This document shows, piece after piece, positions 19,075-28,590 of a stretch of 64,000 bases of DNA (position 1 is the stretch's first letter; every line of letters begins with the position of its first letter). A program made the position numbers and the translations under genes. Under the pieces are notes generated by a model, which saw nothing but the letters and a program-made list of their open reading frames with translations, was not told the origin of the DNA and made no database searches. The stretch comes from Xanthobacteraceae bacterium (GTDB lineage: Bacteria > Pseudomonadota > Alphaproteobacteria > Rhizobiales > Xanthobacteraceae). The stretch lies in the NCBI GenBank assembly GCA_024508855.1, contig JANINJ010000026.1:266469-330468 (forward strand), written 5' to 3'.

Positions 19075-20406
19075 ATGTCATACCCCTCGAGTCATGTTTC
19101 CGAACATCCCCAGCACCATTCACACCATCATGGCCGCTCGCCCGCCCGGCGGCCTCACCCTGCAGCCAAACCGACCGCGGTACCGCATCAAAGAACCGCC
19201 AATGGCTATACCCTCGCGCATGCGGGCAAACAGGTACGGTTCGGGCCGGTGGTGTTCTGGATCGTGGTCGGGACGGTAACGCTGCTCGGCGCATGGTCGG
19301 CCGCCACCGCGACCTACTTTGCATTTCGCGACGACGTGCTGACGCGGCTGATCGCGCGGCAGGCCGAAATGCAATATTCCTACGAGGATCGCATCGCCGA
19401 ATTGCGTGCGCGCATTGATCGCACGACGAGCCGGCAATTGCTCGATCAGGAGCAGTTCGATCAAAAGCTCGATCAGATCGTGCGGCGTCAGGCTGCCCTG
19501 GATTCGCGTACCGCGGCGCTCGGAGGCCTTTCCGACACCAGCGTGACGGGTTCGATCAAGGCCACGACGCGATCCCTGTCCGAGAAACTGTTCGGCAGAG
19601 CCAAGCCATCGCCGATCAGCGACAGCGGGACCTCCGTCGTTCGCCCGGAGCGTCAATCCCGACTCGATACCTCGTCCTCTTTTGCCAAGGATGAAAGCCT
19701 CGACACGACCATCAGCCGCCTGCAGGCGTCGCTCGACCGCGTGGAGAGTCGGCAGAACGCAGTGTTAGCTTCGGCGGAAGGCAGCGCCCAAGCCCGCCTG
19801 CAAAAGATGCGCGGACTGTTCACCGATCTGGGCTTGAATGCAGCACACATGGAATCGACGGCGCCGCGCGGCGTCGGCGGTCCCTATGTCCCGGTCAAAC
19901 TGGCCGCCAATGCGGGACCGTTCGAGCGCCAGCTTTATCAGGTCAGCCTGACCCGTGCGCAGGCGGATCGCCTCACCCACACCCTCGCCCAGGTGCCGTA
20001 TCGCAAACCGATCACCGGGCCGATTGAATTCAGTTCGGGCTTCGGCGTCAGAAGCGATCCGTTTCTCGGCCGGCCCGCCATGCATACCGGCCTCGACTTC
20101 CGAGCTTCGACCGGTGATCCGGTCCATGTCACCGCCAACGGCAAAGTGGTGCATGCAGGCTGGGCCGGTGGCTACGGTCGCATGGTCGAGGTCGATCACG
20201 GCAACGGTCTCTCGACACGTTACGGCCACCTCTCCGCGATCCACGTCAAGGTCGGCGATCACGTCCAGATCGGACAGGTCGTGGGCCTGGTAGGCTCCAC
20301 AGGTCGTTCCACGGGTCCTCATCTGCATTACGAAACCCGCATCGATGGCGAAGCCGTCGATCCGCAGCGGTTCCTTCGCGCCGGCGCACGCTACGCATCC
20401 AACTGA
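19075..20406 (+). CDS. M23 family metallopeptidase, membrane-anchored, with coiled coil
   Basis: A 443-residue envelope protein. The His- and Pro-rich N-terminus (HPQHHSHHHG) is cytoplasmic, followed by one transmembrane helix at about residues 57-82 and a coiled coil (ARQAEMQYSYEDRIAELRAR and following, about 94-145). The C-terminal LytM domain has GFGVRSDPF, MHTGLDF (metal His and Asp near residues 337-341) and GPHLHYE (near 413-419); all zinc ligands and the catalytic His are intact, so it should be an active peptidoglycan endopeptidase rather than an EnvC-like activator. The ATG at 19075 has AGGAG upstream. Confidence 0.92.
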   Translation: MSYPSSHVSEHPQHHSHHHGRSPARRPHPAAKPTAVPHQRTANGYTLAHAGKQVRFGPVVFWIVVGTVTLLGAWSAATATYFAFRDDVLTRLIARQAEMQYSYEDRIAELRARIDRTTSRQLLDQEQFDQKLDQIVRRQAALDSRTAALGGLSDTSVTGSIKATTRSLSEKLFGRAKPSPISDSGTSVVRPERQSRLDTSSSFAKDESLDTTISRLQASLDRVESRQNAVLASAEGSAQARLQKMRGLFTDLGLNAAHMESTAPRGVGGPYVPVKLAANAGPFERQLYQVSLTRAQADRLTHTLAQVPYRKPITGPIEFSSGFGVRSDPFLGRPAMHTGLDFRASTGDPVHVTANGKVVHAGWAGGYGRMVEVDHGNGLSTRYGHLSAIHVKVGDHVQIGQVVGLVGSTGRSTGPHLHYETRIDGEAVDPQRFLRAGARYASN

Positions 20407-20514
20407 CGCTGTCTCATCGTCACGGTCATCGGCGGGCGAACTTCGGCCCTGCTTGATACGTGACGATTGACATGCTTCATGTCGATCGTGCCACGCACGC
20501 TGGAGGTGCAGACA

Positions 20515-22683
20515 TTGAACGTCACGAAAAGCCGAATTGGGCCAACCTATCCACGGCTCGCAAGGACAGTTTTTCGTTCCGTGCAGTGGCTCAGCGAGCG
20601 CGTCATGCAGCGGAGCGGCTTTCACCGGCTCGGCAGCGACTTCGTCAATGCGCGACTTTCATCGATCAAGCAGCGATTGCAGCAGGGCGAAACGGTTTAC
20701 ATTGCCGGACTGGCCTCGTCCGGAACGCACAACACGGGCGTCGCGCTGATCGAGGTGACGCAGGCCCACGGCCCCCGCCTGATCGTCAACAACGAAGAAG
20801 AGCGATTTTCCGGCAACAAGCACACGACCGAATTCCCGCATCGCTCGCTCGATGAGATGCGCACCACATTGCAGCGGATGGGCCGCGACATCGACGACAT
20901 CGCCGCATTCGTGACGACCTGGGATTATCCGGCGTTGATGGGCACGCTCTTTCGCACCGTTTTTGAGGAAGCGCCCGGCAGTTTCAAACTCCTGCGTCTC
21001 TCTAACGCGATCGGCATCGATCGACGTCGCCTCGATCAGATGCGGCGGACACCGCGCATCCTGGCCAGGCAATTCCATCGGTCCGAACCGGTGCCGCTGA
21101 TCTGCCTGCCGCATCACGATAACCACGCATGGTTTCCTTACGCCGCATCGCCGTTTCCCGACAGCGAAGAACCGGTTGCGATCTGCATCGTGGATGGCAC
21201 CGGCGACAGAGGATCAGTGTCGCTCTACGTCGTCAAATCCGGCTCGATGCAGAACATCTACTGCAACAACAGCGTGTTCGATTCACTCGGCGCTTTCTAC
21301 AGCGTGATTTCATCGACGCAGGGCGGCTGGACATGGCTGTCGAGCGAAGGCCGCTATATGGGCGCGGCCGCGTGGGGCAACATGGACCGCGCAACGAACT
21401 CTTATTATGCACGGCTGCGGACGGTCCTTGATTTCGGTCCGAACGGTGAAATCAAGCTCAATCGCGCGATGGCCAACTGGTATCGCGACCCGTTCGATAA
21501 TCCTTACAAGCAGCCCCTCATCGATATTCTGGGCCAGCCTCTCAAGCCGGACCAGTTGTGGAATCCGGATGCCGTGCTGCGCGTCGAGGACATCCAGCAC
21601 CGCCCCGATACGCAGGATCGTCTCGACAAGGCCGCCGCGACGCAGCTGGTACTGGAAGATGCACTGATCCACATCGTCGATCACCTGCTGCGCACGACCG
21701 GGGCCAACAAGCTAATCTTTTCCGGCGGCGTCGCGTTGAACGCGCTGGCCAGCATGCGGCTGCTCGATCATTTCGACGAGGCATGGTTCGCGAAGGCGCA
21801 GAACCGCAAGGCGCGATTGCATCTGTGGGTGCCGCCGACGCCGAGCGACCCCGGCGTGCCGATCGGCGCAGCGTGGTTGTTCGCTCATCTGGCGGGAGCG
21901 CGACGCGGAGCCGCGTTCACTCATGCATTTTATTGCGGCACACCGGCCAGTAATGACGACATCGTTCAGGCCCTCGCAGCGCCAGACATCGCTTCCCAGC
22001 AGATCGGCAGCATCGCGAGCCGAGAGAATCGCGATGCCATCGCCGACCTGATGGCATACTGCGTCGCCGCAGGCGGCATCGTCGCCTTGTCGCAAGGCGC
22101 CGGAGAGACCGGACCGCGCGCACTCGGGCATCGCTCGATCTTCGCCAATCCGTGCGATCCGCTAACCCGTGAGCGGCTCAACGAACGCGTCAAATATCGC
22201 GAATCCATTCGCCCACTGGCGCCGATGCTGACGCGTGAGGCGGCCGACGAGTTCTTCGAACTGCAGGAAGGCGCGTCGGACGCCGACTACAATGCCTACA
22301 ACTACATGGTGCTGACCGCGCGTTCCAAACCGTCGGCGCGCCACAGGATACCGTCGGTGATCCACGCCGACGGCACCGGCCGCATCCAGATCGTACGCGA
22401 AGACGCCGATCCCCTCACCCACGCCTATCTCAAGGCGCTTGGCCGCCGCATCGGCGTCGAAGTGTCGGTAAACACCTCGTTCAACGTTGCCGGACCGATC
22501 GCACAAACGCCGGAACAGGCGATGGAAACGCTGCGCCGTTCGAAGGGACTCGATGCCGTGTTCATGGTTGCGGAGGACGGCACGGTACATGCCGCCTGGC
22601 ATGGCGGCGACCGCGACAGCGGCCGTTTCAGGCAATGGTATGCGGAGTGGTCTGCTGCGCGGCCGGCTTCACAACCAAGGTGA
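20515..22683 (+). CDS. Carbamoyltransferase of the NodU/CmcH/TobZ family
   Basis: A protein of about 722 residues. The N-terminal Kae1-like domain has VNNEEERFSGNKHT and the metal/carbamoyl-adenylate motif LPHHDNHAWFPYAASPF (HH..HA), then IVDGTGDRGS and FSGGVALNALASMRLL. The C-terminal YrdC-like part contains GAGETGPRALGHRSI, fully conserved in the family. Such enzymes make carbamoyl-adenylate from carbamoyl phosphate and ATP and transfer it to a sugar or antibiotic hydroxyl. No sugar or secondary-metabolism genes are adjacent, so the acceptor is unknown. The TTG at 20515 is chosen because GGAGG sits eight bases upstream; ATG 20479 is the alternative. Normal nodU genes are shorter (about 560 codons). 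Confidence 0.88.
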   Translation: MNVTKSRIGPTYPRLARTVFRSVQWLSERVMQRSGFHRLGSDFVNARLSSIKQRLQQGETVYIAGLASSGTHNTGVALIEVTQAHGPRLIVNNEEERFSGNKHTTEFPHRSLDEMRTTLQRMGRDIDDIAAFVTTWDYPALMGTLFRTVFEEAPGSFKLLRLSNAIGIDRRRLDQMRRTPRILARQFHRSEPVPLICLPHHDNHAWFPYAASPFPDSEEPVAICIVDGTGDRGSVSLYVVKSGSMQNIYCNNSVFDSLGAFYSVISSTQGGWTWLSSEGRYMGAAAWGNMDRATNSYYARLRTVLDFGPNGEIKLNRAMANWYRDPFDNPYKQPLIDILGQPLKPDQLWNPDAVLRVEDIQHRPDTQDRLDKAAATQLVLEDALIHIVDHLLRTTGANKLIFSGGVALNALASMRLLDHFDEAWFAKAQNRKARLHLWVPPTPSDPGVPIGAAWLFAHLAGARRGAAFTHAFYCGTPASNDDIVQALAAPDIASQQIGSIASRENRDAIADLMAYCVAAGGIVALSQGAGETGPRALGHRSIFANPCDPLTRERLNERVKYRESIRPLAPMLTREAADEFFELQEGASDADYNAYNYMVLTARSKPSARHRIPSVIHADGTGRIQIVREDADPLTHAYLKALGRRIGVEVSVNTSFNVAGPIAQTPEQAMETLRRSKGLDAVFMVAEDGTVHAAWHGGDRDSGRFRQWYAEWSAARPASQPR

Positions 22684-22686
22684 GCT

Positions 22687-23562
22687 TCACCCAGGCTTGA
22701 TCCGCCCGACGACGTCGATCAGGCGTCCCTCATCGTCGTCCGGCGCGTGGACCTTTGCCGCCGCATAGACGTCAAGCGTCGCACGGCTGACTGGAAGATC
22801 GAGCTGCAGGTCTTGCGCGAGCGTCAACGCGTAGCTCGCATCCTTGTGACGGAGCGCTGCTGTGAACGACGCACCGGCGAAATCGCGCGCGACCATGCGC
22901 TTGGAATGCCGAACCACTTGCGGGCTGGCAACCGCGCCGCTGGCCAAAGTCTCCTGCACCATCGTCATATCGAGACCGGCCTGCTCGGCGATACGAAGGC
23001 CCTCGGCAAGGCTCGCGATCTGAACCGCGCCCATCAGGTTGTTGATCAGCTTGAAAACGGTGCCCGCACCGACCGGACCCAAATGCCGAATGGCGTTGCT
23101 GATCGGCGCGAGATAGGGCTGCGCCCGCTCGAGATCGGCGGCGTCAGCGCCGACCAGCAAGGTGAGTTTGCCGTTCGCGGCTGCCTCGGGCAAACCGGTC
23201 ACCGGACAATCGAGATAGATCAATCCCCGCTCTCGCAAATCGTGCGCAAGATCGAGCGCGTGCTGGTGCGAAACCGTCGAGCACTCGATCGCCAGCGTAT
23301 CGGGCCGTGCCGTCGTGGCTGCACCATTCTTGCCGAGCCATACCTCGCGAGACGCGTTGTCGTCGGCTACCATGGTGACGATGGCATCTACATCGCGCGC
23401 CGCATCCGCTGGCGAATCCGCCCAGCGTGCGCCTCGCGCAATCAGGTCATCAGCCTTGGCGCGGCTGCGATTCCACACTGACACGGCAAATCCGCTATCG
23501 AGGTAACGCCCCGCCATGCCGTGGCCCATGCGGCCGAGCCCGATGAAAGCAACATGGGCCAT
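22687..23562 (-). CDS. NAD(P)-dependent oxidoreductase, 3-hydroxyisobutyrate dehydrogenase family
   Basis: A 291-residue beta-hydroxyacid dehydrogenase. The Rossmann motif is VAFIGLGRMGHGMA (residues 4-17). After VWNRSRAK, which favours NADP over NAD because of the Asn-Arg pair, come the substrate loop DCPVTGLPEAAANGKLTLLVG (the usual form is D-A-P-V-S-G) and the catalytic Lys in GAGTVFKLINNLM. DCPVTGLP is an unusual variant of the loop. The ATG at 23562 has AGGAG six bases upstream. It is convergent with the carbamoyltransferase (three-base gap) and follows prfB after 15 bases in the same direction. Confidence 0.9.
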   Translation of the reverse strand: MAHVAFIGLGRMGHGMAGRYLDSGFAVSVWNRSRAKADDLIARGARWADSPADAARDVDAIVTMVADDNASREVWLGKNGAATTARPDTLAIECSTVSHQHALDLAHDLRERGLIYLDCPVTGLPEAAANGKLTLLVGADAADLERAQPYLAPISNAIRHLGPVGAGTVFKLINNLMGAVQIASLAEGLRIAEQAGLDMTMVQETLASGAVASPQVVRHSKRMVARDFAGASFTAALRHKDASYALTLAQDLQLDLPVSRATLDVYAAAKVHAPDDDEGRLIDVVGRIKPG

Positions 23563-23577
23563 GGGCAACTCCTGTCC

Positions 23578-24709
23578 TCAGTCGACATCCTCGATCGCGC
23601 CCGGCGTGGTGCCGAAGGCCTTCTGCGCCAATGTCGCGGCCATGAACTCATCGAGATCGCCGTCGAGCACGCCCGAGGTGTCGGATGTCTGCACACCGGT
23701 GCGCAGATCCTTCACCATCTGATAGGGCTGCAGGACGTAGGAGCGGATCTGATGACCCCAGCCGATATCGGTCTTGGCGGCCTGATCGGCGGCAGCCTGC
23801 TCTTCGCGCTTCTTCAGTTCGATCTCGTAAAGACGCGCGCGCAGCATGTCCCACGCCTGCGCGCGGTTCTTGTGCTGTGAACGCCCGGCCTGACACACCA
23901 CCGCGACACCGGTGGGAATGTGCGTCAGCCGTACAGCAGATTCAGTCTTGTTGACGTGCTGTCCGCCAGCGCCGCCCGACCGCATGGTGTCGGTGCGCAC
24001 ATCGGATTCCTTGATGTCGATCTTGATGCTGTCGTCGACGACGGGAAAAATCGCCACGCTCGAAAACGACGTATGACGTCGTGCGTTGGAATCGAACGGC
24101 GAGATGCGGACCAGACGATGGACGCCGGCTTCGGTCTTCAGCCAGCCATAGGCGTTGTGTCCGCTGATCTGAATCGTCGCGGATTTGATGCCGGCTTCTT
24201 CGCCTTGCGTCTCTTCGAGATATTCGATCTTGAAGCCATGTTTCTCGGCCCAGCGCGTATACATGCGCAGCAGCATCGAGGCCCAGTCCTGGCTCTCGGT
24301 GCCGCCGGCGCCGGCGTGAACTTCGAGATAGGTGTTGAAGCGATCCGCTTCGCCCGACAGCAGCGCCTCGAGTTCGCGGCGTGCGACTTCCTTCTTGAGC
24401 TGCTTCAACGCAGTTTCGGCTTCCTGCACCACGCCTTCGTCGTTTTCGGCTTCGCCAAGCTCGATCATCTCGATGTTGTCATCGAGTTCGCGTTCGACCT
24501 TGCCGATGCCCGTCAGCGCGTCCTCGAGCGAGGTGCGCTCCTGCATCAGCTTCTGAGCCTTCTGCGGATCGTTCCAGAGGTCGGGGTCTTCGGCGAGCTT
24601 GTTCAGCTCCGCCAGTCGTGCCGTCGAAGCATCGACGTCAAAGATGCCTCCTCAGCAGCCCGACTGACTGCTTGATCTCTTCGACAAGTCTTTCGATTTC
24701 AGCGCGCAT
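23578..24709 (-). CDS. prfB: Peptide chain release factor 2, with programmed +1 frameshift
   Basis: RF2 (376 residues after frameshifting) ends translation at UGA and UAA. The gene starts at ATG 24709 and reads 23 codons to CTT, then in-frame TGA (24640-24638). Skipping one T gives GAC and restores the long frame 24639-23578. The site CTT-TGA-C, with the Shine-Dalgarno-like AGGAGG three bases before CTT, is the canonical RF2 autoregulation signal. The main part shows the stop-codon motif [15 protein letters not shown] (SPF) and the catalytic GGQ in [13 protein letters not shown]. The length is normal. It is not a pseudogene. Confidence 0.96.
24637..24652 (-). promoter_or_regulatory. RF2 programmed frameshift site
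   Basis: Read on the minus strand this is AGGAGG (24652-24647), CAT, CTT, TGA, C. When RF2 is scarce, the ribosome pauses at UGA and slips +1 on CUU, helped by the AGGAGG pairing with 16S rRNA. The layout is the same as in Escherichia coli prfB, with AGGAGG in place of AGGGGG. Confidence 0.95.
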
Positions 24710-24839
24710 GATGAATCCCGCTTCGGATTGTGCACCCTTTACCCGCCGGACCACCCGTAATCAACCGACAAATCGATAGACAACGTTCCGTGGCCTTACA
24801 TACGATCGGCATCCAAACAAAAAATCTCCGGGAGGATTC

Positions 24840-25829
24840 ATGTCGATCTTGCGCAACTTGGGCGGCATCGTTGCGGTTCTGCTCACGATCGCTGTGGCCC
24901 CTCCAGCGCCGGCAGCGGAGATGAAAGTCACCCTGCTTGGAACCGGTACGCCAACGCCGCGCCTGTCCAGTTTCAGCGCCGCAACCCTGATCGAGGCGGG
25001 CGATCAGCGCCTGTTGTTCGATCTCGGGCGTGGCGTTACGATTCGATTGTTTCAGAAGCGGATTCCTCTTGGGTCGATCACCGCAAGTTTCCTGACCCAT
25101 CTGCATTCGGATCATGTGGTCGGTCTACCGGACATCTGGCTCAGCGGCTGGGTCGGCACGCCATGGGCATCGCGCAAAACGCCGTTCGTGATTTACGGCC
25201 CGCCCGGCACGGTTGCGATGACAGAGAATCTGACCAAGGCCTTCGCAGAGGATTTGCGTATCCGCACCGCCGACGAGCATTTGCCCGCCGCCGGCATCGC
25301 GTTCGACGCGAAGGATATTTCACCCGGCGTCGCGTACGAGAAGGCCGGTGTGAAAGTCACGGCGTTCGAAGTCAATCACGGCGAGAACATCAAGCCGGCA
25401 TATGGCTATGTCGTCGAATACGACGGCAAGAAAGTCGTGCTCTCGGGTGATACCAAATACGACGAGCGTGTAATCGCTGCGGCAAAAGGTGCGGACCTCC
25501 TGATCCATGAAGTCGCGGTGATCGAACCGGACCTGGTCAAGACTTATCCGTCCTATCGCGAGATCGAGGGGCACCACACCTCACCGGAAGAAGCCGGGCG
25601 CGTGTTCGATCAGGCCAAGCCAAAACTGGCGGCCTATTCGCATATCGTGTTCGCGACCGTGAAGCCGGTACAGGACGTCCCCGAAGATGCGCTGCGCGAA
25701 CGCACACAGTCGACGTACAAGGGCCCGTTCGTGATCGGTCGCGATCTGACGTCATTCACGTTGAAGGATGGCGGCATCACCGTTCAGCGCGCGGATGGCA
25801 GCACTGTCGAGCCTTTCAAAGCGCAATAG
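24840..25829 (+). CDS. MBL-fold metallo-hydrolase, exported
   Basis: A 329-residue metallo-beta-lactamase-fold protein. A signal peptide is clear: MSILRNLGG, a hydrophobic core, then the likely cut after APPAPA (near residue 25). Metal motifs: FLTHLHSDHVVGLPD (HxHxDH, near residues 85-96), a middle His in VNHGENIKPAYGY, the bridging Asp in LSGDTKYDE, and the last His in GHHTSPEEAG. The layout matches the RNase Z / arylsulfatase-like branch, but export argues against tRNA processing. The ATG at 24840 follows GGGAGGA. It lies in the opposite direction between mrcA and prfB, two genes usually closer together. Confidence 0.87.
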   Translation: MSILRNLGGIVAVLLTIAVAPPAPAAEMKVTLLGTGTPTPRLSSFSAATLIEAGDQRLLFDLGRGVTIRLFQKRIPLGSITASFLTHLHSDHVVGLPDIWLSGWVGTPWASRKTPFVIYGPPGTVAMTENLTKAFAEDLRIRTADEHLPAAGIAFDAKDISPGVAYEKAGVKVTAFEVNHGENIKPAYGYVVEYDGKKVVLSGDTKYDERVIAAAKGADLLIHEVAVIEPDLVKTYPSYREIEGHHTSPEEAGRVFDQAKPKLAAYSHIVFATVKPVQDVPEDALRERTQSTYKGPFVIGRDLTSFTLKDGGITVQRADGSTVEPFKAQ

Positions 25830-25883
25830 GCTTGCGGAGCCGACAGTCGCGCCGCCACAGAACTGCAAACGCCTTCCGTCGGC

Positions 25884-28379
25884 TTAGTAAAGTCCGCCGG
25901 TACCCGAGCGGATGATCGCGCGGTCCGCATCCGGCGAGACGGTGAGCGGACGTCCATCCGCATCCGCGACGCCGATCACCGAGTAGTTATCCGGCGGCGC
26001 AGTGCCCGGCTTGAATGCCTCAAGGATCGTGCGTCCGCTATCGCCAGGCCCCGCCCGCATGCCGGTCTTGGCATCGACGCGGATCAGCTTGATCCCGGCC
26101 GGGACCTTGAACGGAACCGCAGGCTTGTCGGCCAGCGCCAGCTTGAAGAAGTCACGGGCGACGGGAGCGGCCAGATGACCGCCGGTGGCACCGCGGCCGA
26201 GATTGCGCGGCTTGTCGTAGCCGATATAGACGCCGACCACGACGTCGGGTGAGAAGCCGACGAACCAGGCGTCCTTCTCATCGTTGGTCGTGCCCGTCTT
26301 GCCTGCGATCGGCTTGCCGAACCCGGCGAATGCCGGCTGGGCGGTGCCGTGCTGCACGACGCCTTCCATCATCGAGGTGATCTGGTACGCGGTCATTGGA
26401 TCGAGCACTTGTTCGCGGTGATCGATGAGTTGCGGTTCCGGCTGGTTCTTCCAGCCACCCGGCGCGTCACAGCCGCGGCATTCGCGCTGATCGTGCCGGA
26501 AGATGGTGTGGCCGTAGCGATCCTGGATGCGATCGATCAACGTCGCCTTGATGCGCCGGCCGCCGTTGTCGAACATCGAATAGGCGGTGACCATGCGCAT
26601 CACGGTCGTTTCGCCGGCTCCGAGCGCATAGGACAGATAGTTCGGCAGTTCATCGTAGACGCCGAAACGCTTGGCGTATTCGCCGATCAGCGGCATGCCG
26701 ATGTCCTGTGCTAGACGCACCGTCACGGTGTTGAGCGACTTCTGCAATGCGTTTCGCAGCGTTTGCGGACCGTAGTATTTTTCCTTCGAATAATTTTCGG
26801 GCCGCCAGACGCCGGCACCCTGCCCCTGATCGATTTCGATCGGCGCGTCGACCACGACCGTCGACGGCGTATAGCCGTTGTCGAGCGCGGACGAATACAC
26901 GATCGGCTTGAACGAGGAGCCCGGCTGCCGATACGCCTGCGTCGCGCGGTTGAACTGGCTTTGGTCGAAGGAGAAGCCACCCACCATCGCCAGCACGCGG
27001 CCGGTCCGCGGGTCCATCGCGACCATCGCACCGGACACTTCAGGAAGTTGCCGCAAGCGGTATTGGCCTTCGACGGGCTTGCCGTCCTTGCCGATCAACG
27101 GATCGACATAAATGACATCGCCGGGCGACAGCACCTGCGACACAGTCGTCGGCGTCTTGAATCGGGTCGGCCCTGCCGCAGCCTTGGCCCATTTCACGCC
27201 TTCGAGACTGATCAGGCCGGTGTCGCGCGCCTTGCTGACCGCACCGCCAAGTTCTCGGCCGGGCTGAAATCCGATCCGGGCGGATTGATCGCTGGTGTCG
27301 AGCACGACCGCCATCCGCCACGGCTGAATATCCGAGAGCGATTTGATATCGGCGAGCTTCAAACCCCAGTCGCCGGAGATATCGAGCTTGCTGACCGGCC
27401 CGCGCCAGCCCTTGGCCTCGTCGAAGTTGACCAGTCCCTTGCTCAGCGTCTGGCGCGCCTCGATCTGCAATTTCGGATCGAGCGACGTGCGAACCGACAG
27501 GCCGCCTTCGTATAGTTTCTTTTCCCCGTAGCGCTCGAACAGATCGCGGCGGACTTCCTCGGCGAAATACTCGCCGGCGAAGGTGTGCGCACCGTTGGCG
27601 CGGTTCGTGACGATGAGCGGATCCTTGCGCGCCTTGTCGGCGTCGGCCTGGCTGATCCAACCGTTCTCCAGCAGACGATCGATCACGTAGTTGCGGCGCT
27701 CGACGGCGCGTTCGTGGTTCTTGACCGGATGCAGCGTCGATGGCGCCTTCGGCAGTGCCGCCAGATAGGCAGCTTCCGCCACGGTCAGTTCATTCACCGA
27801 CTTGTCGAAATAGACCAGCGAAGCGGCGGCGATGCCATAGGCACCGAGACCGAGATAGATTTCATTGAGATAGAGCTCGAGAATCTTGTCCTTCGAATAG
27901 GTGCGCTCGATCCGCATCGCCAGCAGGGCTTCCTTGATCTTGCGGCTGAAGGAAACCTCATTGGTCAGCAGGAAGTTCTTCGCCACCTGCTGGGTGATGG
28001 TGGATGCGCCCTGCGGTCGCCTGTTCGAGCCGTAGTTCTGCGCATAGAGCAGCGCGGCGCGCGCCATGCCGGAATAGTCGATACCGCCGTGCTCGTAGAA
28101 ATTCTTGTCTTCGGCCGCGAGGAACGCGTTGATCACCAGCTTCGGCACGGCCTGGATCGGCAGGTACAGCCGCCGTTCCTTGGAATACTCTGCGAGCAGC
28201 GATCCGTCGGAGGCGTGAACACGCGTCATGACCGGCGGTTCGTAGTTCTGAAGCTGCGTGTAATCCGGCAGGTCCTTGGAGAAATGCCAAATCAGCCCGG
28301 CGACGGCCGCGACGCCAACCAGAAACACGATGGTCCCTGCCGCAAACAGGAAGCCCATGAACCGGAACAGCAAACGCAT
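25884..28379 (-). CDS. mrcA: Penicillin-binding protein 1A
   Basis: A bifunctional peptidoglycan synthase of 831 residues anchored in the inner membrane by one helix (about residues 10-32). The GT51 glycosyltransferase domain has AAEDKNFYEHGGIDY, GASTITQQVAKN and RKIKEALLA. After a PBP1A-type insert (about 300-430) comes the transpeptidase: SxxK in PGSSFKPI, SxN in KSLNTVTV and KTGT in GKTGTTNDEKDAW. A loop with CRGCDAPGG lies between the last two motifs. The length is as expected for alphaproteobacterial PBP1A. It lies downstream of amiC in the same direction with a 211-base gap, so it may have its own promoter. Confidence 0.96.
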   Translation of the reverse strand: MRLLFRFMGFLFAAGTIVFLVGVAAVAGLIWHFSKDLPDYTQLQNYEPPVMTRVHASDGSLLAEYSKERRLYLPIQAVPKLVINAFLAAEDKNFYEHGGIDYSGMARAALLYAQNYGSNRRPQGASTITQQVAKNFLLTNEVSFSRKIKEALLAMRIERTYSKDKILELYLNEIYLGLGAYGIAAASLVYFDKSVNELTVAEAAYLAALPKAPSTLHPVKNHERAVERRNYVIDRLLENGWISQADADKARKDPLIVTNRANGAHTFAGEYFAEEVRRDLFERYGEKKLYEGGLSVRTSLDPKLQIEARQTLSKGLVNFDEAKGWRGPVSKLDISGDWGLKLADIKSLSDIQPWRMAVVLDTSDQSARIGFQPGRELGGAVSKARDTGLISLEGVKWAKAAAGPTRFKTPTTVSQVLSPGDVIYVDPLIGKDGKPVEGQYRLRQLPEVSGAMVAMDPRTGRVLAMVGGFSFDQSQFNRATQAYRQPGSSFKPIVYSSALDNGYTPSTVVVDAPIEIDQGQGAGVWRPENYSKEKYYGPQTLRNALQKSLNTVTVRLAQDIGMPLIGEYAKRFGVYDELPNYLSYALGAGETTVMRMVTAYSMFDNGGRRIKATLIDRIQDRYGHTIFRHDQRECRGCDAPGGWKNQPEPQLIDHREQVLDPMTAYQITSMMEGVVQHGTAQPAFAGFGKPIAGKTGTTNDEKDAWFVGFSPDVVVGVYIGYDKPRNLGRGATGGHLAAPVARDFFKLALADKPAVPFKVPAGIKLIRVDAKTGMRAGPGDSGRTILEAFKPGTAPPDNYSVIGVADADGRPLTVSPDADRAIIRSGTGGLY

Positions 28380-28590
28380 TCTCGACTATCCGTCCTGATC
28401 CGCGCCATCCATGGGCGGTATGTTGGCCATCAATTCGGACCGATTACCAGCCGGGCCGCGCCAAGCCACGGTTGGGCCGAGCGGTGTCCTGCTCGATTCG
28501 GTCGCACCCGTTGCGGTTTCTATAGAGCCCCGGCTGTGTCCAAACTAGGGCTTGCAGCGCACAGGAAAGGTCTTTTTTCAGTTCCAGCGG

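Noticed and set aside
24638..24640. In-frame stop near the 5' end of prfB taken as a gene break
   Set aside because: CTT-TGA-C with AGGAGG upstream is the known programmed frameshift, and the two frames join to a full-length RF2.
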